This document shows, in pieces, positions 1 through 13,697 of a stretch of DNA of 64,000 bases. Each line of letters starts with the position of its first letter. The first letter of the stretch is position 1. This DNA is from Acestrorhynchus altus. Taxonomy: Eukaryota > Chordata > Actinopteri > Characiformes > Acestrorhynchidae. The position numbers and the translations under genes were made by a program. The stretch lies in NCBI GenBank assembly GCA_034509495.1, contig CM067507.1:9755716-9819715 (forward strand), read 5' to 3'. Below the pieces are notes generated by a model that made no database searches, was not told the DNA's origin, and worked only from the letters and a program-made list of their open reading frames with translations.

Positions 1-1090
1 AAAGAGTCTGGATGCATGTTACCTTGTATTTTCAGGGATGGTGGGACAAGCCAAGCTGTACTTGAAGCTCGAAGGGCTCTTGGTACAGCTCGCTGCTGCA
101 TTCTGGATAAGTATGGTCTGATGGTCCACATAGGAAAGCCAGCCGGTAGGGAGTTGCAGTAGTCTAGTCTTGAAATAACAAGAGACTGAACAAGCACCTG
201 AGTGGCCTCTCTAGACAGAAAAGGTCGAATTCTCCTGTTGTTGTAAAGGAGAAATCTGCAAGACCGAGTCAGGTTTACAACATGAGCTGAGAACGATAAC
301 TGGTCATCCGCTACTACACCAAGGCTCCGTGCTTCAGTAGATGGAGTCCAAGGTCTGGAGGTTCTTGCAGGTCTTTGAGAGAGAGGACAGAGAAGGTTGA
401 CTGAAGAGGAGATGGATGAAAGGAAAGTGATTTTTGGTGGGGCAGCATGTGGAAAAGAAGGGAGGGAGAGTGTGAAGGACATGAAGTGATGGTCAGAAAA
501 GTCAAGGGGAGTAACTGTCAGATCCAAGGCAGGGACAGGTCTGCTAAAGATTAGATCCAATGTGTTGCCTGCCCTGTGCGTTGGTGAGGTCAAAAGAAGA
601 TAGAAGTTGGAGGAGACATGATGACTGCAGTTTCTCTGATGGAAGATGGAAATCACCAATTAGAATGAGTGAAGTCTCAACAGAAAGACTACTCAGGAGA
701 GTATCCAATTCATCAATGAAATTGTCCAATGGACCAGGAGGTCGATAGAGAACAATGATGTGGAATTTAGTGGGAAAAGATACTGCAACAGCATGGAATT
801 CAAAGGAGGAAAAGCCTGTGACTCCACCTCTACTGACCCTGTGTGGAGAGTGAGAGAAAGTAAAGGCGGAGGACAGGGCTGAGATTAAGTCTGTACTTTC
901 TGTAATGCTGACTGGCAATTCCAGAGCCCCCCAGATACCATCACCTGAGAATCTGATGAAGCAGGAGGGGGTAAATGAGGTTACTGGTATTGCGATTTCA
1001 TCTGTGATATATCTGACCCAAACTTTCACTAGATTTTCAATTTGCTCCAACTACACTTTGCAATGTACAAGCGTTGTTAACATTAGCATA
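1..1090 (-). mobile_element. L2-clade LINE, internally deleted, runs off left edge
   Basis: Read on the minus strand, about 1050-544 encodes an apurinic-type endonuclease domain with the motifs VLYRPPGP and LILIGDFHLP. About 310-30 encodes the end of the reverse transcriptase (sub-motifs LVISRLDYCNSLPAG and RMQQRAVPRAL), which is usual in L2-type LINEs. The catalytic RT core between them is missing, so the copy cannot be active. Its 3' part is closely similar, in opposite orientation, to 61405-61790. The family assignment rests on motif memory, not on a search. Confidence 0.8.
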
Positions 1091-1702
1091 CAGCAGGTTC
1101 TGTGTTCTTTCCTCTCTGAAGGGACAGTCCAAATACTGAGTCAAGTTTAATTATGCCTTCCTATTGTGACATGGTTGAGGTCACCTGATGTGGCAATAAA
1201 GGTACTCAGGTATTGAGTTTGGAACACATTAATACAGTGAAGCTGTGAAATATTGTTCTAAAGACAATGTTTCTCATTTTCTCTCTATTGAGGACAGCTT
1301 AAACTGAACATCAACAGATCAAAATCAACAGAGTAAATATAAATATACAACGTGCATCTATAGGCATACATTACAATTTGGGTTTATTCCACAACATCTT
1401 TCTGTGCAATATGAAACATTTTATATTAATAAATAATGAAATAAGAAACAATGTGAGATAAGAAACAATCAGTGTTTCTCAGAGAGTGGAAAGCCTTGCA
1501 GTACTAATCCAAGAACTAGATGGCAATGTTACACACATTAAGCTCTGGCTGTAATGTCCTGCCCTCAGGGTATGAATTAATTTTGCATGCACATCTTGTG
1601 AATCAGTGTTGTTCAGGCTACTGACTTCTAACACACACACACACACACACACACACACTTTTGCCCTCATTATGGTATTCCCAGTTTCCTGCCAGACACT
1701 CC

Positions 1703-1739
<37 letters not shown>

Positions 1740-4700
1740 CATTCACAAAATGTGGGTCTTTTAAATATTGCATACCTAAAGAAATTTGTAAAATGTGTGT
1801 GTGTCTTTACAACCATTATTCAACAATAAAGCGGGTATTACTCACAAGCTCTACTACTCTCCTCACGACCACGCAAAAAGGGTGGGATGGGTACCAGTAC
1901 CAATTGCCTGGGGGTTGGGGACCACTGCCATAAGACATAAGAAACTCCAATAATTCATATAGTATTACTCATACTTTTTCCTTTTTTAAGGAAATTTAAA
2001 GGCGGTGAAAGTGAAAGGCAGCAGCCATTGGATTACATCAAATTCACAAGCATTAGTTAATGACACCAGTCCACACAGACTCACTCAGATTAGATACGAT
2101 GAATGAGAGCAGGAACTAAAATGATTTAGGGCAGTGAGTCCCACAGACCCAGTTTTTATTCATGATGAAAAACAGTATTTAAGTTAATCAGATTTGTGGT
2201 CACATTAGGAGTAAACAAGAACCTTGAAGTGTAACAAAAATAGTGATTTTATTTACCTTTGAATCTCAAAAATTGCTAATATTGTTAAAAAGCTCAGTCG
2301 TGATCATAATCTAATTTATATATATTTTTTTATATTCATTAAATATAAAATGACATTTCAAATGTTGATCAGTATGGCTTATAGCTAATGAAATCCAAAA
2401 TAAAAAAGATATGAACATTTTAATTCAAATTTGAAGATTGCTAATCACAGTATCAATTTTAAAACATAAAAGGAAATATATCATTTTAAATGTAATAAAT
2501 AAAATGAAAAATACATTTTTTAATTAAATTATCGAAAACCCTTCTTTGGGAAGCACTAATATATTGTGTATATCAATATCTACTGATACTGATACTGATC
2601 ATCTTTTCACATATCACTCAGCCCTGTTTGGACCCATATCCATAATTTTTCTTGGATTTTGTAATTATATTAACATGTGTATTATTTTAAGTTACAATAA
2701 TGACCATAATTAATTTTGTTTATTCCAACTTCTGAAACCATCATTATTGCAAACAAAAATAGTTTTCTGATTACTTTTGCAACATTTTCAATGTTTTTCT
2801 TGTATGGTCTAGTCAGTCTCTTAGTCACTTCTGCACACATCCTGCAGTGGGCAGCAGAGGTGCAAGCAACAGTCTGTGACTCTGAATCCTGCAATAAAAA
2901 TTGCATATAACACTATGGTGTTATAAATTGCTGTATTGTCCTGTATTGATTCTGTCATTTATAACTGAGTGAAAGTGTTGCTTAAGCTTGGTTTGGGCAC
3001 TTCAGGTACTCTTTCGGTTGATATGGTTGGCCCTGTACCTTAGAAATTCTGATTTAATTGTCCCTTTTTGTTTACTGTTGGAATGCTTTGATTCAGTCTG
3101 CAGCAAAGGGAAATAACATCATTAACATTTTGTTTCTTTATTCTGTTTTTGTTCAAGAGCCTGAATCTGAAGTCATTTTTTCTTTTCTTTTCTGTGTAAA
3201 TATGCTTTACAAAACACAGTCACTAATTCTTGTTTTTTTTGTCTTAACTTGGTTTATTTCTCTGCTGTCTTCAGACAAGACATATCTATCTATATGTAAT
3301 GGTATAAATACAGCAGTCCATGCATCCATGATTGGAACATTCCGGTGCTCGGGCCCTAATAATAAACATTCCATAAACAACTGGACTCTGCACTACCAGT
3401 GCTCTGGCCCTAATAATGAGTATTCCACAAACAGTCTGTCTTTTTAACCTCCAGTGCAGGCAAAGTCAAATGCCAATTCTGATGATTGGGCCCAAAAACG
3501 TGTTTGTGTCTGTGTGTTTTAGGAGCAAACTAAAGAGATTGTGAAGCACAACCATTGCATTCCTGCATCTGCTGCTGGGTTTCTCATTTGTCCTTTGCAT
3601 TCCTGCCCACTCACCCTCCTACCCCCTGTGGAATGATTTTTGCTTAAAGGATTCAAATATGCTGGACTAACATGGAATGTAGTTGTTAGAATGCATACAG
3701 TTAATAATTGGTGTTTTGCTTCACTGTGAGCAATATTGGCTCATTTTACTGAATTTATTGAATTATTTCTTTAAATCTCAAAAAAACAGTGGCTGGAGAG
3801 TTTTCCCACTCAAGAGCCATCCATTTTCCGTATCAGGTGGTGATGCACCTCCACAGTGCATTTTTAGAATACTGTCAGGATGCAGGGATTCAAACCAAAC
3901 CTCTTACACCTCCTGAGGTAGAAGAGGTGCTGTTGTGTTGAGGGTCAGTGAGGAGGATGTGTTTCTGCCCATCTTCACCACCTGCCGACAGGTCATTACG
4001 ATGTTAGGATCTGCGTTGTAAAATGTGATGTCCAGTTTGTGGTGAGTAATCGCCAGAATGATCTCTAAAAGTGTTTGTCAGCCATAGATGAGTGTGCTGA
4101 CAACATTCCATGCAATAAAAGTGACTAACTAAAAACTACCAAAACTCGAGGGTGCTTGTGACAGCAATGCTCAGCGCCATTTTGGGCATTGTAACCCATG
4201 ACTATGTAACCCATAACTATGACTATTTACCTATGAAACCCTAGCTATTTATCATACCATGAAATTAAGTATGACCAACTTTATTAACAGTCCAAGGCAG
4301 GGTGGCAAACCCCAAATCCAGAATGGGAAGGTGAACAGTAAGTTTAATGGGATCGCAGGAGAGCTGAAGTTCAGCTTGTGAAAGGGTTGGAGGGGAGCCT
4401 GAGGTCAACCTCTCTCAAAATCAGCTTTCTATCTGTCAGCCAAGAATGGTGGGCTATCATTAAAATAGAAAAAAAAAGATTAGTTGTGTTTAGATTTATG
4501 GGGAATAGAGAATGTTACTAGAACATTACTAGATACATTTTTTCCTAAGTGTAATGTGTAAAATGTTATTCATAATTAAAATTTTAGATAAGCTATTCAT
4601 AGCGTCCATTGTTATTATAAGGTATGTATGCAGTGTATATGTAACATGGTTGTGTTTGCATTTTATCCAAGTTGTTTCATCTGTCACTCATTAACCACAG

Positions 4701-6090
4701 TGTGTTTGTCTCTTCTGTTACTGATTGACAGGGTAGTTGACAGCTGTAGGGCATGAATTTATCTGTGAATTTGGACAAGGGGAAAGCGGGTTACTCGCAC
4801 AGTAACCAGGCAGACATGCTTACAAACACACACATTTATGTGTTTATGAAGCGGATGAGTGGTATTGAGTATATGTGCATATTTCAGATGCTTTTGTTTT
4901 GAAGAGCTATGTTTTTAATGCCACATATAAGATAATTAATAGAAACCGTTTAAAGATTTGACAAAATACAATGAGCATAATTTGCCTTTTTATAACACTG
5001 AATTTAAAATTTTATGATTTCAAACTAGATTATGATGTTGCAACCAGGGGTTGCTGATTTGGTCTGGGGTGAGTTTCCCTAAAGAGATCAACTTTAGTGA
5101 ACATTCTTTTGTTTCCTCCTCGTCACTGTCCTGTCCAAGTATGCACAAGATACCTGCTATAACCCAGCAAACATACCATCCTTTTCCAGCTGAGACACCC
5201 CAGAATTTGCCCAGGTGAATGCATCATTTTCACCAGGCCACTTGGTCACAATGTCAGTAACCTTGGTGGTTACATATAATCTGCACATTCATTGTAGTGA
5301 ACCCTTTTCAACATGTGTAGATGGTATTCAAGAGTCTTGTCATGTGTACAGGAATAAGTGTCCTGTCCACTGCCCCTACAACTGGATATAATTACAATAG
5401 ATTGGAAACCTATGTTTTCTTATAAACCTGGCCCATTTTAGAGATGCATGTATGGTGCAGTTATGTTTTGGTGACAGAATGCACAGACTTAGACAGTGGC
5501 CTTGCTATTTTTATGGGCATCACAGGCTGCAAGAATCTGTCTGTGGCATAGAACCAGAGGTTTGGGTTATCACAATTAGCAATCTTCTGGGCTCTGGGCT
5601 TTTACTGATTTACGTGTGAGTTTGATTGTTCAAGTCATAATACATCCAATCACTCAATCTTTTTCACTTGGAAATACATTTCCAATGCCTCCAAAGGGAT
5701 TGAAAACACAAAATTAGAATGAAATTTAATAAGGATAAATTGAATAAAAATTACACAAAAAAATAAAATTCACACAAAAACAAAACTAAATAGAGTTAAG
5801 ATGCTATAAATAATAAAGAATAACAAAAACAGTAAAAATAATAGTAGAAGTAAAATGTTAAAAAAATAAACTAAGTAAGAACAATAAGTTTTTAACAATT
5901 TAAAGAAACAATCACAGACTGTCTGAAGGTGGTTAGAAAGTAAAAATGATTAATTGACCCCAGCGAGCCAAGTTTTAGAGCCTCCTGCTATGAATTCCAG
6001 CTTGCTATTGCACTATAGCTAAAAGCTGATCTTCACAGTTCACTAAAATCTCTCTGTACCTGATCAAGCCACTAGAGCATGTCTGATATG
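1091..6090. other. Non-coding, AT-rich stretch
   Basis: I see no supported gene here. It holds an (AC)n run at 1630-1658, a (GT)n run at 1706-1738, and a short diverged direct repeat at about 3343-3440 (two copies of a roughly 55-bp unit around 'ggccctaataat'). All open frames are short and lack recognisable family motifs or splice context. It could be upstream intronic sequence of dlgap1, whose earlier exons must lie to the left. Confidence 0.5.
1630..1738. repeat. (AC)n and (GT)n microsatellites
   Basis: A pure AC run at 1630-1658 is followed about 45 bp later by a GT run at 1706-1738. The two runs are complementary and could pair as an imperfect hairpin. This also creates spurious Thr/His-rich and Val/Cys-rich open frames on both strands. 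Confidence 0.95.
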
Positions 6091-6151
6091 TACTGTTATT
6101 TATTGAGCTCAAAGCAGAAATACATGTTGGCAAATGGCCAGCCAGTGAGAT

Positions 6152-6178
6152 TTATATATATATATATATATATATATA
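6152..6178. repeat. (AT)n microsatellite
   Basis: A simple TA-alternating run lying inside the minus-strand LINE relic. Confidence 0.9.
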
Positions 6179-6179
6179 C

Positions 6180-6560
6180 TATTGTGTGTTTCCATTCATG
6201 CTGCCAGTGCGGACCAACCAACTTTGGTGAGTGCTGGAAGGGTTGGCAGTAATAAATATCAGAGCACAATGCAATAGAATGCAATGGTAGACACCTGTGT
6301 ATAAATTACATCACTATAGCCCAGGACTGGTTGCCTTCACTACTCTTTTTCTAGCATTTGTAGGTAAACAAGGTTTATTCTGGTAAAGGAAACCAAGCCT
6401 CTGTCTGCACTTAATGAAGTTAAGTTCATTAATATGAGATATAAAAGAGAGTGTGTAATCCAGCCAAATTCCAAAGTACTTATGTCACTCGCTCAATGTT
6501 TGATCCTGTCAGGATAGTAAAAGCATTTAAAACCAATTTGTGCATATACAGAGCAGTTTT
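6180..6560 (-). mobile_element. LINE reverse transcriptase C-terminal relic
   Basis: On the minus strand the conceptual translation has KYFGIWLDYTLSF, an INEL segment, a GFLYQNK segment and then KLVGPHWQHEW. This is the layout of the C-terminal half of a common fish non-LTR RT (consensus KYLGIWLDxxLSF...VGWxSL). Frames are broken. The last motif recurs at 63620-63660, so two copies of this family lie near the two ends of the window. Confidence 0.65.
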
Positions 6561-6671
6561 AAAGTATTAAATGAGGTTTTTCTAATGCAGCATGTATATA
6601 TTCTGTTGAACAGTATAAAAATATTGTCTGCATATAAGAGCACTTTTCAGCCAAAATCTCTCTCGCACTCA

Positions 6672-6679
<8 letters not shown>

Positions 6680-6719
<40 letters not shown>
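6680..6719. repeat. (AC)n microsatellite
   Basis: About 20 uninterrupted AC units, preceded by a CT-rich run. Confidence 0.95.
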
Positions 6720-6720
<1 letters not shown>

Positions 6721-6831
6721 TTTCACTAAAGCCAGATTGAAGGTTAGACATGGTAGTTTTCATATAGAAATGATCTTTGTAACTCACGAAAGATTCAAAA
6801 ATTTGGATAAGCAAGACAGTTTTGACATTAA

Positions 6832-6882
6832 AATTGGATGGATGGACTTTATTGATCCCTCTGGGAAATTTATATTATTAAG
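6832..6882 (+). mobile_element. LINE 3'-tail fragment
   Basis: The stretch contains 'actttattgatccctctggg', the conserved 3' end of a fish non-LTR element also seen intact at 13646-13697 and, diverged, near 40860. Only the tail is present, as expected for a strongly 5'-truncated insertion. Confidence 0.6.
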
Positions 6883-7394
6883 TGGAAAGATTAAAATGTG
6901 TATAATCTGTTCAAAGATAACTAGTGTTGCAAGACACAGAAGGTAGGGCTCCAGACACTGCTTAATTTGAAAAATTTCAGGTAATAAAACATTTAAAGGT
7001 GGGATGATCCAGCAATTTGGCAGTGATGGAAAGGTCCTGGAACACAGTGCTTAAAATGTCCCCCAGCATAGTAGTATTCTATGCAATAAGATAAATCTAG
7101 CTTTAATAACAGTACAATAAGGAGCTACAACCATAAAATCACAGAGATGCCACTGGAGGAATATTTTTTCCTCAAACAAGCATCATTCTTACAAATAAAC
7201 CAAACAGAAAGAACTTTGCACATTTGCCCACAAATCAATTATTTGTACATTTAAAAAATTATTTTAAAAAATGGTCCTTCCTTGGATTTATCCAAATTCC
7301 TCCACAATGCAGCCATTGCATCTACAGTCTTCACTTGATTTTGAAATTTGCTTTGCTTGTCAGTGGCAATTCTGTGTCATTTAGCAAACTAAGA

Positions 7395-8010
7395 TTGCAC
7401 ATATGGCACAGGATTGAATTGTACGAGTGGTTGGCCAACAAGTTTCAGTAACAGAAGAGATGAAAATGTGGAAGTATGCATGGATGCATGCTGCCATTGG
7501 CAGATCGGGTTAATTTGAGAGAAACGCACTGCACTTGCGATTGGAATGCTGTTCATAGCAACGCACAATTGTTTTAGTCCATCAGGAATCTCCAGTGCAT
7601 TTGAGTCCCTGTACTCCCTAAATGCCCGAACAACTGTTTGTGGGCTGCCAATTGAAAACCACTGACAGTGAGAGTGATTCAGCTGTCTTTCCATACCATG
7701 CCTCTTTGCCCTCAGACCAATACTGTGGGTAAGGAATCTTCAAGTCTTCAATGAATCTGTTGTGTGTTTTGTCAGATCCTCTTCATTCCACTTTAGCAAA
7801 CATACAGTTCTCCATGTTTTTTTGCCAAACTTTTTTTAGGGCTCAGTCATGGGGCTTGGAATCTGTTTTCACTTACTGCTGTGTGGCATACTTCAGTATG
7901 TCACCCTGGGCATTCAGACATGGCATAAAGAGTCACTTTCCTTGAGATGACTTGATGTGCCCCTATGACAGTGCATTCCCTTTTCTGAAGCTCCAGTAAA
8001 TGTTCAGATT
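7395..8010 (-). pseudogene. hAT-type (ZNF862/KIAA1586-like) transposase C-terminal relic
   Basis: The minus strand from about 7730 to 7395 translates to LKIPYPQYWSEGKEAWYG, then in other frames LEIPDGLKQLCVAMNSIPIA and LVGQPLVQFNPVPYV. This resembles the hAT dimerisation region of fish ZNF862/KIAA1586-type proteins, where the usual form is a 'F-S-x-M-N-L-I-C' block followed by LVGPPL. The equivalent block here is FSQINPICQ. Frame changes show that it is dead. The assignment is from family knowledge; sequence above 7730 is uncertain. Confidence 0.5.
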
Positions 8011-8309
8011 GCCCACTGTAGGTTTTTCTAGTAAAATGATTATGTTCAGGATCCTCTACTACTGTTTCAAACTGCTTAAATGCTTAACAGCATGCACTAT
8101 TTGAAAACTTGACACCCAGTTTTTCAGGCCATTTGTAGTTTATTCCTTTGAAAAGTACAAAGTATTTATAGAAGACAGTCACAGAAACAGTGTTATTTTA
8201 AGAAGGTTGTATGGTACTCTGATAAGACTTATTTTGAGATCTAAATACAGAAGTTAGATATTGGTACAAATGTACCATGTTTTTAGAATTAGGGTTGGTA
8301 CACTTTTGC

Positions 8310-8960
8310 TTTAGTTCTGCCTTTTCTTCTTCTTCTTTAATTTTTGTCCCCCCATAAAACAGAGTGTACAGACCAAACTGTAAGTTGTAGGGACATGAAA
8401 CTTGGTCAAGAGGTAGTACTCCCTCCCGCTAGTCAGTCGCCGATTGGCCTGATGATGGGGCTATAGTGAAGCGTCAAACTTTGAGGTCCGTATATCTCAC
8501 CCTGTATGACATAGAGACAAAATTATTTTCTTCCCTGATTATTTGCTTTACACCATATAGGTGGTTTTTGAGGTTTTGAGCAAAATCACATTTTTGAGCA
8601 CAAACTAGTCTCCTAGTTTTCGCCCAATCTAGACAAATTGGATGTCAGACAAATCAGAAGAACCTGAACTACAATCATTAAAAATGGAATTTCTACACTG
8701 TTTAGCACCCAAGCCTCCAACAAATTGCAAAATCTCACTTATACGGGTCTAACTCAGAAATGCTTTGTCTCATTGCTACAAATATTTACAGGCATGTACC
8801 CTAGGGGTACATGACATGAAACTTGGCATGATGCTACTATATGCTTCCCTGGACAAGTATCTATGAGGTCTGAAATATTCAAAAAAGCATGGCCACCATC
8901 AGGTTTCAGCTGGTACTTAGCCTTAGAACTGGCTGATCAGCATGGAACTTGATGCATATC
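8310..8960. repeat. Unclassified interspersed-repeat-like block
   Basis: This non-coding block has internally recurring phrases ('gacatgaaacttgg' occurs twice, near 8393 and 8813). Its style resembles non-coding repeats common in teleost genomes. No terminal repeats or coding motifs were found. Class unknown. Confidence 0.3.
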
Positions 8961-11575
8961 TTCAGGTATGGACTCTCTATTATTATATACTACTACTACT
9001 ATAGTAGTATAAATAAATAATAGCAGGGACCAAAGTTTTAAATGCTGCATGTACACAGTCTACACACAATGTGGATTTTGTCCCAAAGCTCATCTCTGCG
9101 GCAATATTCCAGTATGCAAAGAGCCAAGCATAAGCACCAGCTAGAGGAATATGGTGAATCTGCAAAACCTAGCAGTAGTGCAAGACCAGCCATTTTTACT
9201 GGTGGCTTTTTCAGAGCATAAATGTTAAAATGTATAATTTAAAAATATATAAAACTATTTGTAAAAATACATAAATACATGCATTAAACATGAACATATA
9301 ATGTTTAATTCATATTTAAAATCCAACTACATTCTACATCATATACTCTGATTTTGATGTTACTGTAATTAAATAGTGTTCTTTTGAGGCACTGCTGGAT
9401 TATGTTTTTTGACAATTTCTGGGTTATCATTAAGATTGTACTAATGAATGTTTAAAATTACATGTCTACATATATTTTGCATTTGTAAGACAATTCTGTC
9501 TTACAGTCTGTACAAGCTACTGGAATTTGACTTTTGTGTACTTGCTGACCATAAATATTTTATTGTATTATTTATAATTTAATTTGTTATTTAATACTTA
9601 CATATGAGCAGTCATGTCTAATATTTTGGGGGTTTTTTGGCCATTATGCACACTTACACATTTAAATGATTGAAGGAATTTATGGGAAAAAATGTTTCAC
9701 AAATGATTTACTAAACTTAGTCATTTTTATACAGCATATTTCTATTTTTATAGTCTATCTTTTTATACTGTTGTCAGTGATAGTCACAGAAAATTATAAT
9801 AATAATAATAATGTAATTGTAATAAATAATTTCCTCAATCTCTATGATGTTGCAGTACGTCAAAGGAACAACATGTACCTGAAACACTTTTATGTCCTCA
9901 TTTATTTCTGAATCCCACATAATAAAAAGTGGGCTGTTTATCACCTGATTATCTGCCCTAGTGCAAGATGGTGGCATAATGTCATGCAGTGGCTAGAGAA
10001 TATTCTTGAGAATACGTGCTGCTAGATATCTAACTAGCTATCAAATAATGTTGACTTGAATACATGGCCAAACATAGTTATTTTAATTAATGCTAACAGG
10101 AAGACTTGAAATGTGTATTAACATATTCTGAACTTTGTTGTCTATGGCTTCCTAAGTCTCTTGACAGAAGCTTCAAAAGAATATTCTAATGTGAAATGAC
10201 ATAAACATTTTGTTAGGCCAGTGTTCTGCCTTCCACTGGAACAGTCACACATACACAGACGCTGCTCAGTTAAAAGGGCATGGAATGCATGTTGCTGCCT
10301 GTTGCCAGGGCTACTCTGTAACAAAGGACTCCAGCTGTGTGTGTGTGGGGCAGGGTGGGGCGAGGGAGGGGGGTACAGGAGTGAAAGAGGAGGTAGGCCA
10401 CGTAGAGAGAGGAGAGAGGGAACACCATTTTCCAAACTCACTCCAGGTAGACTGAACTGCCCTGGCCTACACACACACACACACACACAAACATTTGTAC
10501 TTTGATCAGATTTGCTCTTCAAGAAACAGAGATGAATGGCAAAGGCAAGTTATCACATTCCTAAAAACAACTTACACCCTGAGAACATTCACAATTTTTA
10601 GCTGATGTGGGGTTGAACATTAATGAGTTACTTTACAACAGCAGGTGGTGAGATTTCTTTCCAATTCTGAAAGAGAAAAGAAGTAGACTGACAGAATAGG
10701 AGCTAGGAGAGAGGACCAAACTAAAGGAGTTGCTGAATGACCCCCCATCCCCCAGGCCCTTGGCCAACAAATCTTTCTTTGTAAGAATCTTAAAACAACC
10801 GGCAGGCTGACAGGGGAGTGTGAATGGTGGTTCCCTCCCCCTCCCCTTGCACCCAGTCAGGGCCCTCCCCCTGCCCACTCTGTGTCCTCTCTTGTTGTCC
10901 TTCTGTCCCTGTGTCTTTCCTTCACACTTCATTTTAGACCTCAGTGCATAGATCTTGCTTTCAACTTAATGAGACAGCAATAAAGCAAATGTATGGCCTC
11001 TTATTACATCTGATCATGCTGAAAACTGTCCAACTGTCATGAGAGACCAAGAATGTGTTGTAATAGGTTTTTACAGACAAGAAGGTCCTAGTCTTGCTTT
11101 AAGGTTTTGTTTGGGAAATGTATGAGAGTCCTTGTACGAAGGAAGTAAACTAAATTAGGGAATGATGTACACATATGGATTTGCAGATTATTTTGTATTT
11201 CAGTTATTCAAAATGAGACAACAAGAACTGGGTATGAAAAAAACTTTGACAACAGTCAACATCCTTTTCACTTTCAACAACCAAGACAGTCTTTTCTTAA
11301 ATACAAAAAGTGATTACTTTGATGCTTGTCAAATGGGGTGCTACTAGGTGCTATCCAAGTATGGCTTTCCTTTTTTGTTAAATTAAAATATGTAAATAAA
11401 CCATTTTGTTTCTTAAAATACAAAGAGAATATGTCAATTTTTATTTTATGCCTTTTGAAAATCATTTCATCTTCAACTTGCTTAACTGTTTTCTATTTTC
11501 AACTTGAATATATGTGACTTACTCCCATTTATAGGGTATATAAGGCCATGGGACTAATAAGAAAGGCTGTACTAG
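8961..11575. other. Non-coding stretch
   Basis: No gene is supported. Visible structure is an ACT/AGT inverted run near 8990-9010, an (AAT)n run near 9797-9815, an (AC)n run at 10471-10489 and a purine-rich G-A tract at 10340-10430. Longer open frames across the last tract reflect low-complexity composition, not coding signal. Confidence 0.5.
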
Positions 11576-11576
11576 A

Positions 11577-11800
11577 CATTGAGTGTCATGCAAAGGTTTT
11601 GGCACCCCTGCTCAGAATTATTATATTACAAGGAGCCTTGCTGAAATGCTGGCAAAGACCTGCAACCTCTGCATGTCATTTAAGATGGCATTTAGAATTA
11701 TTCTTTAATGTTCTCCATATAATTCATGTTTTACATTACTTTAATATTTTTTTCTTACAAAAATTGTGGTCCCAGGTTTTAACTAATTTATAATAGAAAG
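11577..11800. mobile_element. DNA transposon terminal relic
   Basis: It begins with 'catgcaaaggttttggcacc', very like the terminal repeat of Tc1/hAT-type fish elements (compare 34406 and 14100). The rest is too decayed to classify. Confidence 0.35.
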
Positions 11801-12119
11801 CAAAAACTACAACCATTTAGATTTAGTGTACATGCACAGACCTCTATGTCCAGCCTCTTACAATGCACCATTTGTGTTTTTTTGCTTTATCTTTTTAACT
11901 TTCATTTATCTTTCAAATAGTTAATTTAGTTTGACAAATGAAGCTGTGCCATCTTGAAAACATGCTAGTAGAGAGAGTTTTGGTCTGTTTTTTTGCTGTG
12001 AAAGTGCTTCTTTTACTCTTTGTCCATTGCTTCAGAGCAACGTGGCCGCTTTGTTTACACCCAGCTGATTGCACAGAACCTGGCTGCCATGGCAACCAGG
12101 ACAGCTAAAATTCCCTAAG

Positions 12120-13697
12120 AGCTATGGAGATGGATTCAGAGGTGGAACGTAACAGTACACAGGACAAGAGAGGGTGAGACGATGGAGGCTATAACGGATA
12201 TAACCAGCGTCTCCCATCTGTCATCATGGGCAACCTGATATTGCTGACTAATAAGATGGACAAGCTAAAAGCAGTAGCTGGAAGTCAGAGGGAGTATCTG
12301 GAGTGTAGATTAATGCGCATCTCAGAGACATGGCTACACCAGGATATTCCATATTACAACATTTTCCATTGCTGGATTTCAAACTGTTCAGGCTCACTTG
12401 AGCAGTAAGCTCATAGGAGGAGGGCTCGGTGTGCTGGTTAATAAATGCTGGTGTCACCCTGGTCACATTACCATCAAAGAGTGTGTCTGTTACCCAGACA
12501 TTAAACTGTTAGCTGATTTTATTATGTACCTCATGAGTATCCCACATTATTTTTGTGGCTCTGTACATCTCCCCCTCTGCCAACCTGATGTTGGTGTGTG
12601 ACATTATTCATTCAGCTGTAGCATGTCTCCAAACTCAACACCCAAGTACCTTTATTGCCCTATATCAGATGTGACCACATGGACAGTGAGGAGATGGTCT
12701 GAGAAGCTGTGAGTAACAAAGGACATTAAACTTTCCTTAATTAAAAAAAGAGGGTCTTCAGAGCTGGAGACTAGGAGAAGGTGAGAATGATCCAGAGGGA
12801 GCTAAAGACATCTATCAGGGAGGCTAAGGACAAATATAGGAGGAAGACCCCAAGCCAGCATGCAGGACATTTGGAGTGGAATAAGGACCATCACCAGCTT
12901 CAGGTCCAGCATCAACAGAGAAGTTTACAGCATGGAGAACTTAATCTGTTCTTTAACAGATTTAACACTGTAGACTCTGTCCTCCCCCATCCTCACTCCT
13001 CTGCAGCACTCTGTCTGACAGAGTGGTTACCAACACTGGAGCCCCACAGGGAACTGTCACCTCTTCCTTCTTCTTCACCCTCTACACCCCAGACTTCAGC
13101 TACTGCATGGAGAATTGCGATTTTCAGACGTTTTCTGATGACTCTGTAATAGTTGGATTCATCAGCAGGGGTGATCAGGATGAGTACAGGGAGACGGTGA
13201 AGGACTTTATGAGCTGAACCATCTAGAGCTCAACATTATAAAGACAAAGGAGATAGGGGTGGATCTGATGAGGGACAAGACACCAGTCACCCTTGTGACT
13301 ATCATGGGGGTCAGTGTGGACACTGTCCAGGACAAGTATCTGGGAGTACATATTAACAATAAACAAGAACACGGATGCCCTTTACAGGAAGGGCCAAAGT
13401 TGTCTCTATTTTCTGAACTGTCTGAGGTCCTTCAAAATCTGCCGGATGATGATCAGGATATTCAACAATTCTGTGGTTGGGATTGCTATCCTCTATACTG
13501 TTGCATGGTGGGGCATCAGGCTGAGAGCAGCAGACACCAACAGACCCAACAAACTGATTTGCAAGGCCAGCCATGATATGGGAGTGGAGTTGGAATCCCT
13601 GATCAGTGTCAGAGAGGAGGATGTTGTATATTCTACAGGCCAATAGGATAGGATAGAACTTTATTGATCCCTTGGGAGGGTTCCTTCAGGAAAATTG
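12120..13697 (+). mobile_element. Non-LTR retrotransposon (L2/Rex1-like), degenerate
   Basis: The 5' part (12220-12600) matches the endonuclease region of a fish LINE: GNLILLTNKMDKL, an ETWLHQDIP motif, then NKCWCHPGHITIKECVC. After a deletion, 13020-13640 gives RT domain pieces in changing frames: GAPQGTVTSSFFFTLYTPDF, FSDDS in place of the usual Y/F-x-D-D box, KYLGVHINN, and ALYRKGQSCLYFL. It ends with the tail 'actttattgatcccttggg' at 13646-13697. Several frameshifts and stops make it inactive. The same family lies antisense at 42227-43320. Confidence 0.75.

Noticed and set aside
10142..10522. Overlapping open frames on both strands over a purine-rich tract
   Set aside because: Low-complexity composition suppresses stops in several frames at once; there are no domain motifs or splice signals.
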